Notes under the pieces: generated by a model
Database searches by the model: none
What the model saw: only the letters and a program-made list of their open reading frames with translations
Told to the model about the DNA's origin: nothing
Translations under genes and position numbers: made by a program
In this document: piece after piece, positions 24,464 through 32,400 of the stretch
Layout of the letters: every line of letters starts with the position of its first letter
Numbering within the stretch: the stretch's first letter is position 1
NCBI GenBank assembly: GCA_026388345.1
Contig: JAPLJY010000175.1
Location: 1 to 37,476, forward strand
DNA from: Deltaproteobacteria bacterium
GTDB lineage: Bacteria; Desulfobacterota; Syntrophia; Syntrophales; UBA5619
Length of the DNA stretch: 37,476 nucleotides
Direction: 5' to 3'

Positions 24464-25102
24464 ATGACACATACCCTTCACCGCCGCGGAGACCGGGAAA
24501 ATCTGAGCGGAGATTACGTCGTTTTCACCATGTCCGCCAAGGGTTTCAACGAAGAGGGCTCGGGCGAGAAGATGCGGAAGTTTCTGGATGTCGTGCTCAA
24601 ACACGACCCGGTCAACTTCGGGGACTGCATCACCGGCAACAGCAAGGTCAAAACCCTGGAGGAGATTCAGAACAATATCGATGCCACCTCGGTGGTCCAC
24701 GCCGTCTTCACCGATCCGGCGGTTGTCGCCAACGTCCTGCGGGACCTCAAGAAAGCCGAGGTCGGCACCTCCATCATCGTCTCGGGTATCCACGACGAGA
24801 CCGAGAAATGCTGCCGCTCCGCGGGGCTCCGGAAGCATACGATCGAGCATTCCATGGGCTACTTCGGTCAGGTGAAGCGCCTCCCCGACCACGAGTTCAT
24901 GGAACTGACCAGCATGTGCGGCCACGCCATGGTGCCGGCCAACCTGGTCGAAAGGGTGCTCCGCGAGATCAAGCGGGGGAAGAAAACCTGCCGCGAGGCG
25001 GCGATGGAACTGACCCGGCCCTGCCACTGCGGGGTCTACAACCCGGTGCGGGCCGAGAAGCTCCTGAAGAGACTTGTCCCACTCATGGTCCTCGACGAAT
25101 AA
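24464..25102 (+). CDS. conserved protein of unknown function, copy B of the ferredoxin-linked module
   Basis: 212 residues, paralogue of the protein at 5246-5869; no family recognised. Shared features: MTHTLHR start, DYVVF, DPVNFGD, the adjacent cysteines in EKCCRSAG, TSMCGHAMVPANLVERV, a KxxCREAA segment and the C-terminal PCHCGVYNPVRAEKLL. The conserved cysteines and histidines are spread along the chain and could bind a metal or cluster. It lies 26 bases after the ferredoxin gene and is the last gene of the redox locus. The fixed order ferredoxin-then-unknown in two unlinked copies indicates a functional pair. Confidence 0.8.
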   Translation: MTHTLHRRGDRENLSGDYVVFTMSAKGFNEEGSGEKMRKFLDVVLKHDPVNFGDCITGNSKVKTLEEIQNNIDATSVVHAVFTDPAVVANVLRDLKKAEVGTSIIVSGIHDETEKCCRSAGLRKHTIEHSMGYFGQVKRLPDHEFMELTSMCGHAMVPANLVERVLREIKRGKKTCREAAMELTRPCHCGVYNPVRAEKLLKRLVPLMVLDE

Positions 25103-25148
25103 GGTGAAACCGGCACCGGCGCCCCTGGAGGAGCCTGTTGAAATCTCC

Positions 25149-25430
25149 TTACAGCAACCCCTTCTTTTGCAGGGTCGCTTTCAATTCCGCCTTTGCCTCG
25201 CCGTTCATCGGCAGGACCGGATTCCTGGGGTTTCCACCATGATCGCCGAGAAGATCCATGGCAGCTTTGACACCGGCGACTCCGTAATTTCCGGCGGCAT
25301 TTTTGCTGAGCCGGCGGGCATAGAGATCCAGTTCCCGCGCCTCCTCCTGATTCCCGGTTTCATAAAGTTCCTGCAATTTGCAGCAGAGATCCGGAAGATA
25401 ATTGACCATCGACAGCACCCCGCCGACGAC
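25149..25430 (-). pseudogene. C-terminal remnant of a dihydrodipicolinate synthase-family gene
   Basis: The last 92 or so residues of a DapA/NAL-type aldolase are legible on the minus strand: GGVLSMVNYLPDLCCKL, EEARELDLYARRL, GVAGVKAAMDLLG and NPVLPMNGEAKAELKATL. The barrel with the Schiff-base lysine is absent; upstream (25430-25540) the sequence loses resemblance and runs into the start region of the next gene. An open frame continues antisense through that gene, but this is a codon-bias artefact. It is a dead fragment left by deletion. Confidence 0.7.
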
Positions 25431-25541
25431 GGGAACAGGCCTGCTTTTTATTGTCGGTGCGGGAGGAGGGTCCGGAAAAGAGTTGATCTCTTGTCGGAAA
25501 ACCGGTAGAGAGCCAAATCCTTCGGCGGCGGATGGAAACGG

Positions 25542-26324
25542 ATGAAACGAATCATTGTTCAGCTTTACGAAATCCAGGATCCCCGCGAGGCGGAACGGCT
25601 GATCGGGCTGGGGGTGGACCGTATCGGCAGCGTGATCCTCTCTGCGGAGGCGTGGAAGGTCCCCGCCGTGCGGGACGTCGTACGGCTGGTCCGCGGATCG
25701 GGGGCAAAGAGCAGCCTGATCCCCCTGCTGGCGAGGGAGGACGACATCCTCCGCGCGCTGGACTACTACCAACCCGATTTTGTCCATTTCTGCGAGCTGA
25801 TTCCCCTGGCGCCCCATGACCGCAGGAGGCGTGAAGCCCTCTGTGCGGAGCTCATCCGGATCCAGCAGCGGGTGAAGAAAGAGTTCCCTCCGCTCGGGAT
25901 CACCCGTTCCATCCCGATTCCCGAGCCGGATCCGGCCGACCCCGCCCCCGTACGGGAGACCATCCTGGAAATCGCCCGCACGCTGGAGGGGACGAGCGAC
26001 TTTTTCATGACCGACACCCTCCGCGGATACGAAAAGCAAAACGCCGATCAGCCGGTGGCGGGTTACGTCGGCATCACCGGGGATGTCTGCGATTGGGATC
26101 TCGCCGCCGCACTCGTCGAGGCGAGCCGCATTCCCGTGATCCTCGCCGGGGGGATTTCCCCGGAGAACGTCTTCGATGCCATCGGCCGTGTGAAGCCCGC
26201 GGGAATCGACAGTTGCACGCAAACCAACGCCCGCGACCCTCGGGGACGGCCGATCCGCTTCCGGAAGGACTTCGACCGCATCCGCCGTCTTCTGGATGAG
26301 GTCCGCCGGGCGGAAGAGGCATAA
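25542..26324 (+). CDS. phosphoribosylanthranilate isomerase-like TIM-barrel protein
   Basis: 260 residues. It resembles TrpF: an N-terminal strand IIVQLYEIQDPREAERLIGLGVDRIGSV and the phosphate-binding end ILAGGISPENVFDAI...PAGIDSCTQTN. TrpF has a similar VKICG start and a LSGG-x-P-x-NV end with GVDVSSGVE; here the catalytic Cys of the KICG motif is not evident and the chain is longer (260 versus about 200). No trp genes are nearby. I therefore call it a TrpF-like protein of uncertain reaction. A flavin split-barrel gene follows 21 bases downstream. Confidence 0.7.
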   Translation: MKRIIVQLYEIQDPREAERLIGLGVDRIGSVILSAEAWKVPAVRDVVRLVRGSGAKSSLIPLLAREDDILRALDYYQPDFVHFCELIPLAPHDRRRREALCAELIRIQQRVKKEFPPLGITRSIPIPEPDPADPAPVRETILEIARTLEGTSDFFMTDTLRGYEKQNADQPVAGYVGITGDVCDWDLAAALVEASRIPVILAGGISPENVFDAIGRVKPAGIDSCTQTNARDPRGRPIRFRKDFDRIRRLLDEVRRAEEA

Positions 26325-26345
26325 TTCCAAAGGAGGTTTCTGAAG

Positions 26346-26804
26346 ATGCGGAGAGCGGACAGGGAAATCAAGGACAAGGCGGCGATCCGGGCGATCATGG
26401 AGGAGGCGCCGGTCTGCCGGATCGGGCTTGCCGACGACGGGATGCCCTACGTCGTGCCCATGAACTTCGGCCTCGGCGAGAACTGCCTCTACCTCCACTG
26501 CGCAACGGAGGGACGGAAGCTCGACATCCTCCGGAAGAACGACAGGATCTGCTTCGAGATGGACCTGCTGCGGGAAATCAAGCAGGGACCGGAGTCGTGC
26601 GGGTGGGGCACCCGCTATGAGAGTGTCATCGGCTTCGGCCGGGCGGTGATCGTGGAGGCCCCTGCCGAAAAAAGGGCCGCTCTCAACCGGATCATGGAGC
26701 ACTACGGCGCGGAAGGTCCCTTCTCCTACCCGGACGAGACCCTGGCCCGGACGGCGGTCATCCGGATCGACATCGAAAGCATCATCGGCAAGCGCCGCGA
26801 ATAA
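26346..26804 (+). CDS. pyridoxamine 5'-phosphate oxidase-family (NimA-like) flavin protein
   Basis: 152 residues, a single split-barrel domain of the FMN-binding PNPOx-like superfamily. Typical segments: CRIGLADDGMPYVVPMNFGLGENCLYLHCATEGRKLDIL and the Cys/Trp-containing ESCGWGTRYESVIGFGRAVIV. NimA-type members are small flavin- or heme-binding reductases, some linked to nitroimidazole resistance, but most have no known role. The ribosome site AAAGGAGG lies upstream of ATG 26346. It is probably co-transcribed with the TrpF-like gene. Confidence 0.85.
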   Translation: MRRADREIKDKAAIRAIMEEAPVCRIGLADDGMPYVVPMNFGLGENCLYLHCATEGRKLDILRKNDRICFEMDLLREIKQGPESCGWGTRYESVIGFGRAVIVEAPAEKRAALNRIMEHYGAEGPFSYPDETLARTAVIRIDIESIIGKRRE

Positions 26805-26948
26805 CGCCTCGATGGACAGCCCCCTCTGAAAAGCGTCGCCTCGGGGAGGGATTCGGGATGTGGCCGGAGGTGCTGACTGAGGCGGAGCTGGAGGCCTATC
26901 TTGTCCAGGCCCCCTCGCGCATAAAATAATAGATGATCGGGGGAAGCG

Positions 26949-27253
26949 GTGAGCATCACAATGGCCCAACTTGGCAGTCAGATCCTGGTCGGCAGCGGAG
27001 CGGTGGGGACCGTCCTGCGCCGGGGGCAGGAGCAGGCGGGGGAGCCGGTCGAGCTTCTGAACCTGCGGCGGCCGCCACGGGGCTTCCCGTCGTCTTCCAG
27101 GTCGGCCACACGGGGCGCGGCCGGAACCGCTGGACGACGATCGACATCCTGCTGGCCGAGGCCCAGGGGATCTACCTGATCATGCCCTTCGGCAAATCCT
27201 CCCATGAGGACACGGCCCGCATCGTCCGCCACTTGTGCTCACATAAGCGTTGA
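26949..27253 (+). pseudogene. homocysteine methyltransferase N-terminal remnant plus an unidentified tail
   Basis: From 26949/26958 one frame encodes MAQLGSQILVGSGAVGTVL followed by PVELLNLRRP, the start of a homocysteine S-methyltransferase (MetH N-terminal domain) family protein. It loses resemblance near 27080. From about 27075 a different frame encodes GLPVVFQVGHTGRGR, DILLAEAQGIYLIMPFG and ARIVRHLCSH to a stop at 27253, which looks protein-like but which I do not recognise. A deletion or frameshift has joined two broken genes. The zinc-binding cysteines of the methyltransferase are absent. Between 26805 and 26948 only a possible 23-codon open frame (from 26860) is visible, and I assign it no function. 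Confidence 0.5.
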
Positions 27254-27287
27254 TGCGGTCAGACATCAAGGAGGTTGATGGGAATTC

Positions 27288-28985
27288 TTATGCGATGGGG
27301 ACGGTGGGCGGCTCTTCATCGCTTCCCCGAAGATAACGCTGGATCTTTCCCCGGATCGACTCCGGGAGTTTGATCCCGACGGCGCTCAGCCGCGCCTCAT
27401 ATTTGCGGAAGGAGCGGACGTGCTCGGAGGTGGTCACGAAGATCTTGAAATAGGAACGGATACTCCCTTCCAACTCCTTGCGGTACGCCATATCCTCGTT
27501 GAGGAGGTCTTCGACCGGGGCGATGACCCGGTAGTGGATCGGGCGGCAGAGCGACCGGTAGGAGACGAAACGCTGGGTCACCTCGCACTCGTAATTCTTC
27601 TCCCGGATGCTCTTCTCCACCCGGTTGAGATCGATGCAGTCCAGGATCTCCGCCTTGAACCGGTTTCCGAGGATCGCCCGGATCATCGCCTCCGCCTGCC
27701 GGTAGCGTTCGCATTGGTCAAAGCCCTCGGTGCAACTGGAATCGCAGCGGAGATAGAGGATCAGATCGATGTCGGAGTTCTCTTCGGACATCCCCACGTT
27801 CACCGAACCCACCACGTCCATCGCGATGTCGTCCCGGATCTTCTCCTCCATCAGGAGCGCCACCTGTTCGAGCATGTCGAGGCGCTCCTCCGTCTCCTGG
27901 GTCTGGAACATCCGGTAGAACTCCTTGATCTCATTGTAGAGCTGAATCTCGGGGATGTGGGAGTACTTCAGCGTCTTCGCGTCGTAGTTCTCCCGCCGCC
28001 GGAGGGCCTGATAGCGTTCGTGGTCGATGATCTGCTCCACCCACCGGCCGTCCCTGATGAAGTAGTCGGCGATGTCGTGGATCCGGTGTTCAATGAGTTT
28101 TTTGAAGATCACCTTGACGACCCGCCGCTCCTCGATCTCGATCTCATAGAAGAATCCGCCCTCGTAGACCTCCGCGGTGATGTCCGTGACCTCGCCGAAG
28201 TTGGACGGATTCAGAAAAATCACATTTTCCGATACCTGAAAACCCCAGGAGGCATGGATGTGTCCGGAAAGGGCGAGCAGCACGGGATTGCTGTCGCAGA
28301 AGGCGCGGAGCGCCAGGGAGCCGGAGGGTCCGGTCGAGGGGACGCCGTCGTGGATGCCGTAGGGAGGCTGGTGGGTCACGACGATATCCGGCTTGACCGC
28401 CTTGAAGAAGCGGGACATCTCGTTGTGCCTTTCGTCCACGCCGATCCCCGCCCCGTACTTGACGATGTAGCGTTCGGGGATCCCGCCCGTCCAGACATCC
28501 GCCCCGCCGTAGCCCGCGATCCGGAGCTCTTCGATCTGGTACCAGTGGAGGTGAAGATCCTGCTCGTGGAGGGAGGTGTAGCGGAGATCCATGTCGTAGT
28601 TGCCGGGGAGGCAGAAGACCCGGGAGTTCGGCTTCAGGGAGATGATGTTTTCGAGGACCTTGTACTTCTGCTGCATGACCCGCCGCGCCCGGATCGTGTA
28701 CTCCTGGTAGGTCTTCCCCTGCCGCTGCATCTCCTCCGGGATGTCCGGGACGTCGAGAAGCTCGTCGACGAAATCCTCGATGACCATGTCCGTCTTCCCC
28801 ATCCGCCCGCGCAGCCCGTGGAAATAGGTCTGGATGTCGTGATAGCGGATGGCCGTCTCCATGCTGTAGAAGGGGATGTCGATCAGATCGCCGGCGATGA
28901 TATAGGCGTCGGCGACCGTCTCGTACAGGAGGGTCTTGACCTTCTCGAAGGCGCCGTGGATATCGGCCGCATAGATGATCTTCAT
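27288..28985 (-). CDS. metallophosphoesterase fused to a nucleotidyltransferase domain
   Basis: 565 residues, two enzymes in one chain. Residues 1-290 or so form a calcineurin-like phosphoesterase: D8-x-H10, GD at 32-33, GNYD at 128-131 (GNHD with the His replaced by Tyr), H205 in VVTHQPP and GHIH at 241-244. Residues 380-560 contain a polymerase-beta-type nucleotidyltransferase core: GS at 393-394 and SDIDL at 404-408, with a later Asp around 449-452 as a possible third carboxylate. One domain could add a nucleotide to a target and the other remove one, but the substrate is unknown. The gene follows the glyoxalase-like gene by 8 bases and depends on its transcript. The GNHD to GNYD change may alter catalysis. 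Confidence 0.82.
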   Translation of the reverse strand: MKIIYAADIHGAFEKVKTLLYETVADAYIIAGDLIDIPFYSMETAIRYHDIQTYFHGLRGRMGKTDMVIEDFVDELLDVPDIPEEMQRQGKTYQEYTIRARRVMQQKYKVLENIISLKPNSRVFCLPGNYDMDLRYTSLHEQDLHLHWYQIEELRIAGYGGADVWTGGIPERYIVKYGAGIGVDERHNEMSRFFKAVKPDIVVTHQPPYGIHDGVPSTGPSGSLALRAFCDSNPVLLALSGHIHASWGFQVSENVIFLNPSNFGEVTDITAEVYEGGFFYEIEIEERRVVKVIFKKLIEHRIHDIADYFIRDGRWVEQIIDHERYQALRRRENYDAKTLKYSHIPEIQLYNEIKEFYRMFQTQETEERLDMLEQVALLMEEKIRDDIAMDVVGSVNVGMSEENSDIDLILYLRCDSSCTEGFDQCERYRQAEAMIRAILGNRFKAEILDCIDLNRVEKSIREKNYECEVTQRFVSYRSLCRPIHYRVIAPVEDLLNEDMAYRKELEGSIRSYFKIFVTTSEHVRSFRKYEARLSAVGIKLPESIRGKIQRYLRGSDEEPPTVPIA

Positions 28986-28993
28986 GGGGGGCG

Positions 28994-29365
28994 CTACCGC
29001 CGGACAGGGATGATTTCAACCCAGTAATCGTCCGGATCGTGGATGAAGTAGATTCCCATCGCCTTGTTTTCGTAACAGATGCAGCCCATCTTCTCGTGCA
29101 GGGCATGGGCGGCGGCAAAATCGTCCACGACGAGCGCCAGGTGGAATTCGTTGTCGCCGAGATTGTAGGGTTCCTTCCGGTCCCTCATCCAGGTCAGCTC
29201 CAGTTGATGGCCGGTTTCGCCGTCGCCGAAGAAGACGAGGATGAAGCTGCCATCGGCGGCCTCCTTCTTCCTCACCTCGGTCAGTCCGAGCGCCTCTTTG
29301 TAGAAGCGGACGCTCTTCTCCAGGTTAAGAACGTTGAAATTGTTGTGAACAAAATGGAATTTCAT
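28994..29365 (-). CDS. glyoxalase I-like VOC-family protein
   Basis: 123-residue metal-binding VOC protein resembling lactoylglutathione lyase (GloA). It has two beta-alpha-beta repeats, beginning FHFVHNNFNVLNLEKSVRFYKEALGL and FHLALVVDDFAAAHALHEKMG. Candidate metal ligands are His in the first strand, Glu in HQLELTW, His in EFHLALVV and Glu in DYWVEIIP. It would convert the methylglyoxal-thiol adduct to a thioester that the upstream metallo-beta-lactamase-fold hydrolase could cleave. The ribosome site AAGGAG precedes the start. It is the middle gene of a three-gene minus-strand operon. Confidence 0.88.
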   Translation of the reverse strand: MKFHFVHNNFNVLNLEKSVRFYKEALGLTEVRKKEAADGSFILVFFGDGETGHQLELTWMRDRKEPYNLGDNEFHLALVVDDFAAAHALHEKMGCICYENKAMGIYFIHDPDDYWVEIIPVRR

Positions 29366-29383
29366 GATTTTTCTCCTTATTTC

Positions 29384-30085
29384 CTATTCAATGCTCATGA
29401 GCGACTGCCAGCGGTCCCATTCCGTTTCCCGGGGGAGGCGCAGCTTCGCCAGGAGCTTTACGAGGCTCGGCTCGTTGAAACGGAGGTAGGGGTTTATCTT
29501 TTTCTCCTCCGCCAGCGTGGAGAAGATGTGCTTCGGATCATAACGTCTGAGAAAGGCGCCGATCGCCCGGTTTTCCGGTTCAAGCCGCCTTGCGAAGGCA
29601 AGAGAGCTCTTTACATAATCGTGCCCGGCATAGACGACGGTTTCATCGGGAAGCTCCATCAGTTTTTGGATCGAATGATAGAAGCCCTCGAGATCCCCCG
29701 AGAAGCAGTTCCCGATCGTCCCGTTGAAGAGGGTGTCCCCCGCGATCAGGGCCTTGCCGGCATGGAAAGAACGCGACTCCTCCGTATGGCCGGGGGTATG
29801 GATGACCCGGACCTTGCCCCCGTCCAGCGGGATCTGTCTGCCGTCCGGAAGGTCCGCCCCGGTCAGGAGGTGTGCGTGCGTGGCCGCGAGCAGGGCCCCG
29901 TTGCCGCTTGTATGATCCTGATGATCGTGGGTGTTTGCAACATACTTCAGGGTGAGCTGATGCTCCCCGAGAAAGGTGACGATTTCGGCCGCCGCACCGC
30001 CGTCGACGGCCATGGCGTTTTCCGTTCCGTAAATTAGATACCCGAGATTGTCCGCGCCGTAACGAAACTGCTTCACCTTCAACAT
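29384..30085 (-). CDS. metallo-beta-lactamase-fold hydrolase, glyoxalase II-like
   Basis: 233 residues. The binuclear metal motif THDHQDH is at 52-58, with further ligands in HTPGH, AGDTLF and YAGHDYV, the order seen in hydroxyacylglutathione hydrolases. The C-terminal NPYLRFNEPSL resembles the substrate-binding end of GloB. It probably hydrolyses S-lactoyl-thiol to lactate and thiol, following the GloA-like product of the next gene; the thiol may not be glutathione in an anaerobe. The ribosome site AAGGTGG lies before the ATG. It is the first gene of the minus-strand operon. Confidence 0.87.
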   Translation of the reverse strand: MLKVKQFRYGADNLGYLIYGTENAMAVDGGAAAEIVTFLGEHQLTLKYVANTHDHQDHTSGNGALLAATHAHLLTGADLPDGRQIPLDGGKVRVIHTPGHTEESRSFHAGKALIAGDTLFNGTIGNCFSGDLEGFYHSIQKLMELPDETVVYAGHDYVKSSLAFARRLEPENRAIGAFLRRYDPKHIFSTLAEEKKINPYLRFNEPSLVKLLAKLRLPRETEWDRWQSLMSIE

Positions 30086-30206
30086 GGAACCACCTTAAGA
30101 GGAGAGTCGACCATTTCCGCCAGTCAAGCGGATTATTCAACCAATCGGGGCTTTATGTCAAGCCGTTCCTTTGCGGGATGATAAAAAATATACGTTAAAA
30201 TATAAC

Positions 30207-30235
30207 TTGACAACATTCCGATGGTTTGTTAGGTA
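30207..30235 (+). promoter_or_regulatory. candidate promoter for the HTH gene and pilus operon
   Basis: TTGACA (30207-30212) with a 17-base spacer and a weak TAGGTA (30230-30235) in an AT-rich gap. The -35 box is perfect and the -10 box is poor, as in activator-dependent promoters. It lies about 50 bases before the HTH gene. Confidence 0.4.
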
Positions 30236-30286
30236 GCGACCATTCGGGTCTCCTATATGTTCCCCATAAGCTGATGTGAGGATTAT

Positions 30287-30511
30287 ATGATTATTATCAG
30301 CGGCCAGACGTACTCCACCATTGTAGATGCGGCGAGGGAACTCGAAGTATCGGCGAAGACGATCCGCCAATACATCGAAAAAAAAATCATCACCGAGCCT
30401 CCCGTCATCCAGTTCGGCAATCGGAAGGTCAGGCATTTTCCCAAGAACTATGTGGCTGCGGCAAAAAAGCAGCTTCAAAAATACCGGACCGGAAGGAACA
30501 GCAAGGAATAG
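30287..30511 (+). CDS. small MerR-type helix-turn-helix protein
   Basis: 74 residues. A helix-turn-helix is visible at about 10-30 (STIVDAARELEVSAKTIRQYIEKKIITEPP), similar to MerR or excisionase-type HTH_17 domains, followed by a short basic C terminus (KKQLQKYRTGRNSKE). There is no effector domain. ATG 30287 has a GTGAGGA-type ribosome site. It lies 71 bases before the first pilus gene and faces the same way, so it may regulate that operon. Its target is not known. Confidence 0.65.
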   Translation: MIIISGQTYSTIVDAARELEVSAKTIRQYIEKKIITEPPVIQFGNRKVRHFPKNYVAAAKKQLQKYRTGRNSKE

Positions 30512-30582
30512 TACGGGCGTCTGCCGGGCTTAAGCAATGGCATGACAATGGATGGCGGGGATAAGGCGGGCCATCGGACAGG

Positions 30583-32400
30583 GTGGATGAGGCCTCGCCG
30601 GCACCGGCAGGCATCGCCAAGCCTGTGCCCCCGAAAACCGGCCGTTTCAAGATTCCCCTGCCCAAGCTGATAAACCTCCATAAACCCTCCACGGTTGGCA
30701 TCGACATCGGCCATGATTACCTCCGCATGGTCCGGATTGAGGAAACCGCCGGCGGCAAGTTGGAGATCATCGACCGGAGGCGTTTCGCCATGCCTCCGAA
30801 AACGTCCAGGGACACGCCGGAATTCATGGCCTTCCTGAAATCTTCGCTGGCCTCGATCTGCGGTTCTGCAAAGCAGCAGCAGTCGGACCTGTGGGTGAAC
30901 ATGTCCGCGGCCAGGGTCGATGTCCATCATGTCCGCATCCCCAAGGTTTCCAAAAAACAGCTCAACAACGTCGTCTACTGGACGGCCAAGAAGGAGAACC
31001 CCTTCGACGAAAAGGAGATGATCTTCGATTTCGAAACCCAGGGGGAACTCATTGATCAAGGGATCCCCAAAGTGGCCGTCATGGTCTATACGGCCCCCCG
31101 ACAGGAGATCGAGGACCTCAAGGCGCTCTTTTTCCGGATTGGCCGGCCCCTCACCGGGATCTCCATCGTCCCGTTTGCCGTGCAGAATCTCTTCCGGACC
31201 GCCTGGATTCCCGCCATCGAGGGGACCATGGCGAACCTCTTCATCGGAAACGATTTTTCCCGCATCGACGTCTATTCCGCGGATAATCTTGTCATGACGC
31301 GGGGCATCAAGGCGGGTCTGAGCAGCATGGCAGAGGCCCTCGTGGACCGTTTTAACGAACTGAAGCAGGATCCGGAGGCCCCCGCGCTGACCATTGAACA
31401 GAGCCGGAAGATCATCCGGAGCCTCAGTCCGGATTCACCTCCCCTTCAGGAGACCGACGCCGGGGTCAACCTCCGGAAAGAGGATATCTTCGAGATGATC
31501 CAGCCCGCCCTGGAGCGGCTGTCGCGCCAGGTGGAGAGGACCATCGAGCATTACGCCACGATGACGCCCGGGGAGCGGATCGTCCGGATCTACATTTCCG
31601 GCGCCATGAACGTCTACCGGCCCATCGTCGAATACGTGGGATCTCAGTTGGGGATCTCGAGCGCCGTTCTGGATCCGCTGAACGAGCAGAAATCTGTCAC
31701 CTGCCCGGACGTGGAAGACATTGGCTGCATCTCCGAGCGGATCGCCTTCGGGCCGGCCCTGGGGCTTGCCCTTTCGGACAGCGACCATACGCCGAACCTG
31801 ATGTTCACGTACAGGGACAAGGAGGCACAGACAAGCATCAAGCGGATCAACCAGGCGGTCTTCGCCGGTTTCATGGCCGTCGTGCTCATCTGCTCCGTCG
31901 CCTTCACCTACCAGAACCATGTCATCAGCCAGAAGAAGGCGGAAATCGCCGGACTCGAAACAGAATCCGCCCGTCTCGGTCCGCCCGTCGACCGGGACCA
32001 GCTTTTAAAGCTGGTGGCCAAAGTCAAACAGAGGAACGAGCTCTCCCGGGTCTACGCCGACCGGTATCTGGGTATGGTCTTGATCAGCGAACTCGCAGCC
32101 CTGACGCCGAAGCACATCCGTTTTACCGATCTGAAAATCACCCTCGCACCGGCGTCGGCGGGAGATGCTGGAAAAAAAGAAGCCGCGAAGGCGCGAGTGG
32201 AGGAGATCACCTTGGAGGGGCTGATCCTGGGCGAAAGGGAGATGTTCGAAACCTCCCTGGCAGGTTATACGATGTCCCTGGAGGCGTCGCCGCTCTTCAG
32301 GCAGGTCGCCATCCAGAAGAACAGCGTGGAACCCTATCTCAAGGGCGAGGCGCTCCATTTTATCCTGAGCATAAAAGTGGAGGAGCAGGTCCATGGCTGA
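30583..32400 (+). CDS. PilM-PilN fusion, inner-membrane pilus assembly platform protein
   Basis: 605 residues. The first 400 or so are a PilM-type actin-like ATPase domain (STVGIDIGHDYLRMVRIEE, then YISGAMNVYRPIVEYVG). A single membrane helix follows at about 425-445 (AVFAGFMAVVLICSVAFTY), then a periplasmic PilN-like domain to the end (coiled-coil QKKAEIAGLETE, SELAALTPKHIRFTDLKI). In most systems PilM is a separate cytoplasmic protein that binds the PilN tail; here they are one chain. It corresponds to MshI and a PilN-like MshI1 in MSHA clusters. The start is GTG 30583 with a weak ribosome site; no in-frame ATG lies nearby. It overlaps the next gene by 8 bases. Confidence 0.8.
   Translation: MDEASPAPAGIAKPVPPKTGRFKIPLPKLINLHKPSTVGIDIGHDYLRMVRIEETAGGKLEIIDRRRFAMPPKTSRDTPEFMAFLKSSLASICGSAKQQQSDLWVNMSAARVDVHHVRIPKVSKKQLNNVVYWTAKKENPFDEKEMIFDFETQGELIDQGIPKVAVMVYTAPRQEIEDLKALFFRIGRPLTGISIVPFAVQNLFRTAWIPAIEGTMANLFIGNDFSRIDVYSADNLVMTRGIKAGLSSMAEALVDRFNELKQDPEAPALTIEQSRKIIRSLSPDSPPLQETDAGVNLRKEDIFEMIQPALERLSRQVERTIEHYATMTPGERIVRIYISGAMNVYRPIVEYVGSQLGISSAVLDPLNEQKSVTCPDVEDIGCISERIAFGPALGLALSDSDHTPNLMFTYRDKEAQTSIKRINQAVFAGFMAVVLICSVAFTYQNHVISQKKAEIAGLETESARLGPPVDRDQLLKLVAKVKQRNELSRVYADRYLGMVLISELAALTPKHIRFTDLKITLAPASAGDAGKKEAAKARVEEITLEGLILGEREMFETSLAGYTMSLEASPLFRQVAIQKNSVEPYLKGEALHFILSIKVEEQVHG

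Noticed and set aside
25149..26969. A 606-residue minus-strand protein
   Set aside because: Only its last 92 residues resemble a protein family (DapA type). The rest is antisense to the TrpF-like and flavin-protein genes and reflects GC-rich codon bias.
27420..29027. Long plus-strand frame opposite the metallophosphoesterase fusion
   Set aside because: It is antisense to a gene with clear catalytic motifs and its translation has no recognisable domain.
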